Assembly: GCA_021816545.1 (NCBI GenBank)
Contig: JAKAXP010000057.1
Span: forward strand, 1-11,639
Origin: Bacteroidota bacterium
GTDB lineage: Bacteria > Bacteroidota > Bacteroidia > Bacteroidales > VadinHA17
Direction: 5' to 3'
DNA: 11,639 nucleotides
A model generated the notes under the pieces. The model was given only the letters and a program-made list of their open reading frames with translations, was not told the origin of the DNA and made no database searches. The first letter of the stretch is position 1. Each line of letters starts with the position of its first letter. Positions 7,395 to 11,639 of the stretch are shown in pieces. The position numbers and the translations under genes were made by a program.

Positions 7395-8876
7395 TTATTT
7401 CTTAATAATTACTAACCTGGCTTCAGTGTTTTCCTGGAAGGAATTGCATTTCCTGAGAAAGTGCAGCATTTCAGTATAATTATCGTCATGGATGTTTTCA
7501 CTGAATTCATGTGCTATCTGAAGCATGCTTACATAAGGTTTCGGATTGCCCTGCCGGGATAATTTTCTGAGTGAACTCAGGTAATCGTCACGCAAAACCG
7601 TTGGTATGATTATTTTTGAATGACCTGCCTTCACCAATTCTGCGTTCATCATTATTCGCGCTATGCGTCCGTTACCGTCAATGAACGGATGCACCTCACT
7701 CACTGCGAACATCAGGTAAGCTGCCCTCGCAAAGGGGTGATCAAGTGCCTGGTAAAAATCAAAAGCCTGTATTAATGTCCCTTTTACAAGGTTGAAATCC
7801 ACGAAGGCTGTTAATCCTGCAAAATTGTTTCTGTCCTTTAACAATCCAGGATTGCTGTCAGGTCTGGCTTCCAGAAGAATACTGTGACGGTAGGTGATAA
7901 TTTGCAGTAATTCTTCGGCTGTACCCGGTGTATGCAACATCTCCTCCTTGTTTGAAACAATCCTGTATGTTCCCAGAATGTCGTGACTGTCTGCATTTCT
8001 GGCAGGCAATGGTTTGTTGCTGTCTACAATGGACTTGGCTTCATCTACTTCAAATACAGTGCCTTCAATGTAATTGGAGAAATAGCTTTCAAAGAATGCA
8101 AAGTTGCGGAATGAGCCTGATGATGAATTTCTGTCCGGTCTGTTTTTGAATTCACTTGTTTTCAGTGCTCTGAACAGGCTCTCAAAGAGTCTTATTCTGG
8201 CAGGGTCGTAAGGATATCCGAAAGCTCTCGCAACTGCAACCGGGGATGAAAGTATTCTGTTTGAATGACTTGAAAGTAATGCACCGATTATACTGTTCAA
8301 CCTCGCAAATTCTTTTTCCATGTTCAGGCCAGATGCAATTTCTCTGGCTCTGTCCCGGATATTATTGAGCTCTTCTTCTCCGTTTACCCTGATAACCTGT
8401 TCAAGTTTTTCCTCAAGTGAGACAACCGGCAGGCACTTTGAACTCCCGCTGACATTCTTCGCTTGTTGAAGATTCTCCAGAAATGCTCTTGCCCTCTGGG
8501 AAACATACAATCCTCCGGAAATCTGGTTATCACCTGGAATAGCTTCAGGTCCTTCAAGAAACCTGAGTGTAATGCCGGCAAGGTTTATCTTCTTTGTATA
8601 GGAATAGGTAAGGAAAATATGTCCTTCATTTGTAGGCTCAAATTCAAAAGCTGAGCGGTGACTCAATATGGCTCCCGGGTAAAGTCTGCCAAGCACCCTG
8701 AACAGGTTCCTGCGGATTATTTCCTCCGGTTCATCGGTCTGATTGGAGGAATATACTCTTTGAGCAATCTTCCTTATCTTTCCTCTTTTCTCAAGTCTTG
8801 ATATCTGTTTGGAGATCTTCGGATCAGATGAGCTGAAAATTACTTCCTGAAGATGTATGGGCAGAATATCTTCCAT
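7395..8876 (-). CDS. Fic family AMP-transferase-type protein with AbiEi-like winged-helix N-terminus
   Basis: 493 residues. Residues 5-45 look like a winged helix (S-K-Q-I-S-R-L-E-K-R-G-K-I-R-K-I-A-Q-R-V-Y), followed to about 165 by a region typical of AbiEi-type antitoxins (A-I-L-S-H-R-S-A-F-E-F near 69-79, L-E-E-K-L-E-Q near 154-160). The Fic part follows: inhibitory motif S-N-Y-I-E-G at 267-272 (pattern S/T-x-x-x-E-G/N; Glu271 would block ATP), placed before the core as in class II Fic proteins, and the full catalytic motif H-P-F-I-D-G-N-G-R at 396-404. Fic enzymes usually transfer AMP from ATP to a hydroxyl side chain; the target is unknown. Residues 430-450 form the usual closing helix. 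The only upstream ATG hits an in-frame stop, so the start at 8876 is secure. The gene looks more AT-rich than its neighbours. It is followed after one base by DUF1697 and has a good own promoter. Confidence 0.92.
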   Translation of the reverse strand: MEDILPIHLQEVIFSSSDPKISKQISRLEKRGKIRKIAQRVYSSNQTDEPEEIIRRNLFRVLGRLYPGAILSHRSAFEFEPTNEGHIFLTYSYTKKINLAGITLRFLEGPEAIPGDNQISGGLYVSQRARAFLENLQQAKNVSGSSKCLPVVSLEEKLEQVIRVNGEEELNNIRDRAREIASGLNMEKEFARLNSIIGALLSSHSNRILSSPVAVARAFGYPYDPARIRLFESLFRALKTSEFKNRPDRNSSSGSFRNFAFFESYFSNYIEGTVFEVDEAKSIVDSNKPLPARNADSHDILGTYRIVSNKEEMLHTPGTAEELLQIITYRHSILLEARPDSNPGLLKDRNNFAGLTAFVDFNLVKGTLIQAFDFYQALDHPFARAAYLMFAVSEVHPFIDGNGRIARIMMNAELVKAGHSKIIIPTVLRDDYLSSLRKLSRQGNPKPYVSMLQIAHEFSENIHDDNYTEMLHFLRKCNSFQENTEARLVIIKK

Positions 8877-8894
8877 TTAAATACTGTTCATAGG

Positions 8895-8925
8895 CAAAAA
8901 TAGGAAATATTTTCCAATAATTAAA
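8895..8925 (-). promoter_or_regulatory. Fic promoter with internal dyad
   Basis: On the leftward strand, TTTA (complement of 8922-8925) and TATTTTTG (complement of 8895-8902) are separated by 19 bases. The second element matches the Bacteroidota -7 consensus TAnnTTTG exactly; the first is one base off TTTG. Transcription would start about 12 bases before the Fic ATG. The spacer holds the inverted repeat GGAAA-TAT-TTTCC at 8903-8915, a candidate operator. A second exact -7 match, TATATTTG, is the complement of 8935-8942 but lacks a -33 partner. Confidence 0.5.
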
Positions 8926-8999
8926 TCAAAACGGCAAATATATTCCACTATTGGGATCAGACAGCATGCCAGGCTGCCAGCCTTGACAGGGCAGGCTTA

Positions 9000-9061
9000 G
9001 GCATTTTGATCATGGCCTTGCCAAGGACGTTTACGCTTCGCAGAAGGGCTATTCGTGTTGC
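9000..9061 (-). pseudogene. Broken duplicate of the DUF1697 gene 5' end
   Basis: Reading leftward, this segment still encodes A-T-R-I-A-L-L-R-S-V-N-V-L-G-K-A-M-I-K-M, identical to residues 2-21 of the downstream DUF1697 protein except Ala for Asn at position 17. The start codon position is ACT instead of ATG, and the nearby ATGs are in other frames. After codon 22 similarity fades (P-K-P-A-L, then unrelated residues) and the frame ends at a TGA near 8955. It is therefore a relic of about 20 codons. It sits 124 bases upstream of the Fic ATG, in the same orientation as Fic and DUF1697. The gap around it (8877-9164) holds the Fic promoter, a GC-rich stretch with the dyad GGCTG-C-CAGCC at 8972-8982, and no other gene I can support. 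Confidence 0.9.
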
Positions 9062-9164
9062 AGTCTCATTTTTAATCAGAACATGAAATTAGCAAGAATG
9101 TTTGAACCCGCACAGACAGCCGGTAGACCAGCGATAATGAAAACAGGTAGAAATCCCCTGGGGG

Positions 9165-9725
9165 TCAGATATTCTGTTTATTGAGAAGCCTGATTTTTTC
9201 CTGAAGATCAGCCACGATGGCATATACGGAAATTGTTGCACCAGAGATAGCATCAATCTCCTTTCCCACTCTCAACGGCTTTCCTGAATCGTACCCGGCA
9301 AACTGGTCAAGCCATCTTTTTACTGCAACCTCCTGACCGTGAGTGGCGGCATAGTTGTATACCCTCACAAGCTTCACCTTCTTGTCTGAATCGAAAAGGA
9401 TAAAATAGTCGAAGTATTCAGATTCATCGTCATTCCCGTCCAGAGACGGATTTGAACAACCCCCGGCCCTGCAGCTGTTGACCCTGCCAATGTATGCAAT
9501 AATGTTTTCTCCTCCGGAACTCTTCAGGCTGAAGAACTTGCCGCTGACAGGGGCCATACCCTCTGTGGAACCCGTTATATGGAGCTCTGTCATCAGGAAT
9601 TCTTTCCCCCCGAAGACAGCACTTGCTTCCCTGTGCAGCAGCCGGGGACTGTAATCAATCCCCGGGTCATTGCCGCTGCCGGGAAAAAGCGACAGCAGTG
9701 ATATTAATATTATAGATACAGCCAT
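9165..9725 (-). CDS. Secreted FMN-binding domain protein with flavinylation motif
   Basis: 186 residues. Residues 1-17 are hydrophobic and read as a short signal peptide, though without the usual N-terminal lysine or arginine; an in-frame TAA directly upstream of the ATG rules out a longer start. The C-terminal part (about 70-182) is an FMN-binding domain of the NqrC/RnfG type: D-A-I-S-G-A-T at 158-164 is a perfect D-x-x-S/T-G-A-T motif, in which ApbE attaches FMN covalently to the last threonine (Thr164). A C-x4-C pair (Cys85, Cys90) in S-C-R-A-G-G-C-S-N-P could form a disulfide or a redox site. The protein probably carries electrons in the periplasm. It begins 11 bases after the porin stop, so the two form an operon; no ApbE gene is visible, so a transferase must be encoded elsewhere. 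Donor and acceptor are unknown. Confidence 0.82.
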   Translation of the reverse strand: MAVSIILISLLSLFPGSGNDPGIDYSPRLLHREASAVFGGKEFLMTELHITGSTEGMAPVSGKFFSLKSSGGENIIAYIGRVNSCRAGGCSNPSLDGNDDESEYFDYFILFDSDKKVKLVRVYNYAATHGQEVAVKRWLDQFAGYDSGKPLRVGKEIDAISGATISVYAIVADLQEKIRLLNKQNI

Positions 9726-9736
9726 TTAGCAAATAA

Positions 9737-10945
9737 TCAGAACATTACACCAATTCCTGCATTGAACACCCTGGTGTAGTCATCCGAAGAACCTGCCTTT
9801 GTAAACTGAAGATCTGTCTTCAGAACGGCTTTCCGGTTCAGCCTCAGGGTGAGCCCCGTGGTTATAATGGTATTCCTGTAATTCAGGTTCTTATCCGTTT
9901 CCGCATCAACCGAGTTATGCATGTCATAGAACTCATATCTTATGAATGGAATCAACTCCTGCTCAATACCTGTGAATAACCTGAACACATTATAACCAGC
10001 TTCGGCATAGTAGCCCAGCATTGATTTTCCCAGGTCATTATTTGATGTTACTGTCCCGGTGAATGCATTATACTGTTCTGTATTTGAAAATGATGTATAG
10101 TATAACTGTCCGCGCAGTTCCATCCCTTTCAGCTGGTACCGTGCATCGGCTCCGATCATTGATATTCCCACTGTTGAAGAGTCTGCCCGCGCCAGTGATG
10201 CTGTGTCGTCCTTTGATAATTTTGAGTAAAGTTTGCTCTGCGATTTTCCAAAATATCCTGACAGGCCGAGATTCAGGTTACTTATTCCGTAAAACTCGAC
10301 TTTACCTGTCAGTGCCGGAGAGCTTGCATAGGCCTTTGAGCCCTTCTGTCGTCCTTCCCTCAGTCCGGATGATCCGGTGAAAACACCTTTTGTGTCATAT
10401 CCGTTCAGCCCTCCTACGGCATATAACTGGTACTTCACTGTCAGCGGCAGGATATTTCCCGAGAACCCTAAACCAACCTCGCGCCAGGTGCTGAGGGAGA
10501 TACGGTTGTCGATGACCGGCCTTTCCACACCGTTGAATGTTGTTGGCTCATGGTATTCGTTGATTATCCCCATCGGAACCAGCATGAGTCCTGCCCTGAA
10601 GTTTATATAACTGTTTATCCTGTGCTGCAGGAATGCCTGCTCCACCCACAGTTCTTTAGCGTATTCGAATTCAATTTCAGAGACAAACTGTGTTTTCGGG
10701 CTGAAGTTATACCCGAGGAACATCACAATGCGGTGCACATCCAGGGTACTTAGGTTTTTCTGTCCCTGTGTGAAGGGCTGGTTGAAATGCACTTCACCGT
10801 AACCGCCGATATTGAGCCTGCTGTTGTTGGCAAGCATCAGTTCGGCGCTGTTGAGATATTTTGAACCTGTTGAATCCGTTTCCTGTGCCTGGGTTATCAG
10901 GCTGGCTAAAATAAGTATTGAGAACAGTATTGTTATCCTTTTCAT
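9737..10945 (-). CDS. Outer-membrane beta-barrel porin (OprO/OprP-like)
   Basis: 402 residues. A signal peptide is clear (M-K-R-I-T, hydrophobic core, cleavage near T-Q-A before Q-E). The mature protein has alternating strand patterns with aromatic residues at strand ends, an early G-G-Y-G-E-V-H-F motif near 47-54, the segment F-R-A-G-L-M-L-V-P-M-G near 116-126 and Y-N-F-S-P-K-T-Q near 79-86, all typical of phosphate-selective-porin-like barrels of Bacteroidota, and it ends in Phe, as outer-membrane barrels do. The solute is not known; the annotation by family should not be taken as phosphate specificity. It is the first gene of an operon with the FMN-binding protein, so the barrel may admit or hold the substrate of that flavoprotein. 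A good promoter candidate lies about 25 bases before the start. Confidence 0.88.
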   Translation of the reverse strand: MKRITILFSILILASLITQAQETDSTGSKYLNSAELMLANNSRLNIGGYGEVHFNQPFTQGQKNLSTLDVHRIVMFLGYNFSPKTQFVSEIEFEYAKELWVEQAFLQHRINSYINFRAGLMLVPMGIINEYHEPTTFNGVERPVIDNRISLSTWREVGLGFSGNILPLTVKYQLYAVGGLNGYDTKGVFTGSSGLREGRQKGSKAYASSPALTGKVEFYGISNLNLGLSGYFGKSQSKLYSKLSKDDTASLARADSSTVGISMIGADARYQLKGMELRGQLYYTSFSNTEQYNAFTGTVTSNNDLGKSMLGYYAEAGYNVFRLFTGIEQELIPFIRYEFYDMHNSVDAETDKNLNYRNTIITTGLTLRLNRKAVLKTDLQFTKAGSSDDYTRVFNAGIGVMF

Positions 10946-10976
10946 TTCCTTGCGAATTTTGAATTATTTGACACCG

Positions 10977-11022
10977 CAAAGAAAGCCCGGGCAGGAGCGC
11001 CCATCAATCCCAATTATTGATG
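10977..11022 (-). promoter_or_regulatory. Porin operon promoter with inverted repeat over the -33 element
   Basis: Leftward, ATTG (complement of 11005-11008) and TTTCTTTG (complement of 10977-10984) are 20 bases apart, each one base off the Bacteroidota TTTG / TAnnTTTG pattern; the leader would be about 25 bases. The -33 box is inside a perfect 7-base inverted repeat, CATCAAT at 11002-11008 and ATTGATG at 11016-11022 with a 7-base spacer. An outer pair AGCGCC / GGCGCT (10996-11001 and 11031-11036) flanks it, and GCCCGGGC is a palindrome at 10985-10992. The repeat may be an operator, or part of a terminator for transcripts arriving from the ORF6N gene. Confidence 0.4.
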
Positions 11023-11080
11023 ATTTTACCGGCGCTTCTCACCAGAAATAATTACTCGGGGGTCACGTTAATCGTAAATC

Positions 11081-11362
11081 TTATGTTCCAACGTACTTTG
11101 CCAATATGGGTTGCGGATCACTTATCAAATCAATGTTTGAGGTCGAAATTTGCGATCTCAAACATTTAAGCTCCTCTTGGTTAATAACAAACATAAAGTC
11201 TTCAGGGAATCTTCTATTGTTTCTCTTTACCTGTTCCTTAAGCCGTCTGGTTTCTACACCATACAACTCCGCCAGGTCACTGTCTATCATGACCTTCAAT
11301 CCCCTTATAACATAGATTTTGTTAATGATAGACTCTTCAGGCAAACTGCAGACTTCTTTCAT
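11081..11362 (-). CDS. Truncated ORF6N-domain protein (probable remnant)
   Basis: 93 residues. Residues about 10-74 match the ORF6N DNA-binding domain closely: I-Y-V-I-R-G-L-K-V-M-I-D-S-D-L-A-E-L-Y-G, then V-E-T-R-R-L-K-E-Q-V-K-R-N, R-R-F-P-E-D-F-M-F and L-R-S-Q-I-S-T-S. Family members normally continue with a G-x-R-Y-L-P-x-x-F-T-E-Q-G block and another 100 or more residues. Here the frame ends at TAA after Y-V-G-T; past that stop come D-L-R-L-T and then a TGA, which faintly resembles the missing block. This suggests a nonsense-truncated gene rather than a short natural form. ORF6N proteins are linked to phage and mobile DNA. The gene is leftward, with a candidate promoter and a nested palindrome directly upstream, and no visible partner gene. 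Confidence 0.7.
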   Translation of the reverse strand: MKEVCSLPEESIINKIYVIRGLKVMIDSDLAELYGVETRRLKEQVKRNNRRFPEDFMFVINQEELKCLRSQISTSNIDLISDPQPILAKYVGT

Positions 11363-11390
11363 CTTAGTATTTTAATGCAGCTGGACATAC

Positions 11391-11450
11391 TAAATTTACC
11401 CACATTAGTTGGAAATCACGAAATGTGATATCCAATTTTTTCCTGTGGGT
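11391..11450. promoter_or_regulatory. Nested palindrome and promoter candidate upstream of ORF6N
   Basis: Two dyads share one centre region. The inner arms TTGGAAATCAC (11409-11419) and GTGATATCCAA (11425-11435) pair at 10 of 11 positions around the loop GAAAT. The outer arms ACCCACA (11398-11404) and TGTGGGT (11444-11450) pair perfectly. On the plus strand the inner hairpin is followed at once by six T, which is also a terminator shape. On the leftward strand TAAATTTA at 11391-11398 is one base off the -7 consensus, with TTCG 20 bases upstream inside the inner dyad, so a bound protein would cover the promoter. Confidence 0.5.
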
Positions 11451-11517
11451 TTGCAGGACTGACAGGCTTTCAGAGGGGATCTCGTGGCAACAGTGACCGA
11501 TGGCAATAAGAAAACCA

Positions 11518-11546
11518 AAGCCCGGAATCACGTTGATCCCGGGCTT
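11518..11546 (-). terminator. Strong GC-rich terminator hairpin, best on the leftward strand
   Basis: AAGCCCGGAATCA (11518-11530) and TGATCCCGGGCTT (11534-11546) form a 13-base stem around a 3-base loop. The one imperfect pair is A-C in plus-strand RNA but a G-U wobble in leftward RNA, and the leftward side is followed by a T-rich tail (complement of 11500-11517), so it most likely ends a leftward transcript entering from the right. The plus side also has T-rich sequence at 11552-11556 and may terminate in both directions. The gene it serves is outside or at the edge: a leftward frame ends in TAA at 11618-11620, but only about six codons of it are visible. The rest of 11363-11639 holds no gene I can support. 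Confidence 0.7.
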
Positions 11547-11639
11547 GACATATTTTTCTTCGGAGGCCGAACGCTGCCTGCGTCTTTCCTGCTGGGAAGA
11601 TCCGCAGCCGGCCGGGGTTAAGAGCAGACCCCGCCGAGA

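Noticed and set aside
7329..9061. Insertion sequence or transposon carrying Fic
   Set aside because: The repeats are coding-derived and in direct orientation; no transposase, inverted termini or short target duplication could be seen, so a classic mobile element is not supported.
9083..9184. 33-codon rightward open frame starting at an ATG between the DUF1697 relic and the end of the FMN-binding gene
   Set aside because: Short, overlaps the 3' end of the FMN-binding gene on the other strand, has no promoter or family resemblance; most likely chance.
11364..11639. Leftward frame open for 91 codons from the window edge, ending one base before the ORF6N ATG
   Set aside because: It runs straight through the strong terminator hairpin and the nested palindrome and its translation has an odd composition (R- and S-rich, then unrelated); no start is visible. 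Kept as non-coding unless homologues appear.

Overview
The window looks like a chromosomal segment of a Bacteroidota bacterium, probably from an uncultured Bacteroidales-type lineage of moderate GC. This rests on protein families typical of that phylum (a DUF6090-like membrane protein, an ORF6N protein, AHSA1-type SRPBCC proteins), signal peptides ending in Q-A-Q or N-G-Q, AT-rich start regions without a clear Shine-Dalgarno sequence, and candidate promoters resembling the Bacteroidota TTTG / TAnnTTTG type. No tRNA, rRNA, CRISPR array or transposase was seen.

Layout, left to right. (1) 1-2145, rightward: the C-terminal part of a GNAT-like protein whose start lies outside the window, overlapping by 4 bases a CrtI/RetSat-type FAD oxidoreductase. 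(2) 2156-4601, leftward: a DUF6090-like membrane protein, a single-domain AHSA1/SRPBCC protein and a membrane-anchored alpha/beta hydrolase; the last two overlap by 4 bases. (3) 4774-5652, rightward and divergent from block 2: a protein with two AHSA1/SRPBCC domains. (4) 5696-6736, leftward: a secreted protein of unknown function. (5) 6839-8876, leftward: a 493-residue Fic protein with an AbiEi-like winged-helix N-terminus and its own inhibitory motif, one base upstream of a DUF1697 gene. (6) 8877-9164: an intergenic region with the Fic promoter and a degraded second copy of the 5' end of the DUF1697 gene. (7) 9165-10945, leftward: an outer-membrane porin followed by a secreted FMN-binding protein with a perfect D-x-x-S-G-A-T flavinylation motif. 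(8) 11081-11362, leftward: a truncated ORF6N-domain gene behind a nested palindrome. (9) The right end has a strong GC-rich terminator hairpin.

The most unusual point is region 5-6. The Fic gene is bracketed by two direct copies of the first ~62 coding bases of DUF1697, one intact and one broken. This could mean that a Fic-DUF1697 cassette was gained next to an older DUF1697 gene, or that insertion of Fic regenerated the start of its target gene. The porin/flavoprotein pair is the clearest functional unit and suggests a periplasmic or envelope flavin-based electron-transfer step. Blocks 1-4 look like ordinary accessory metabolism.
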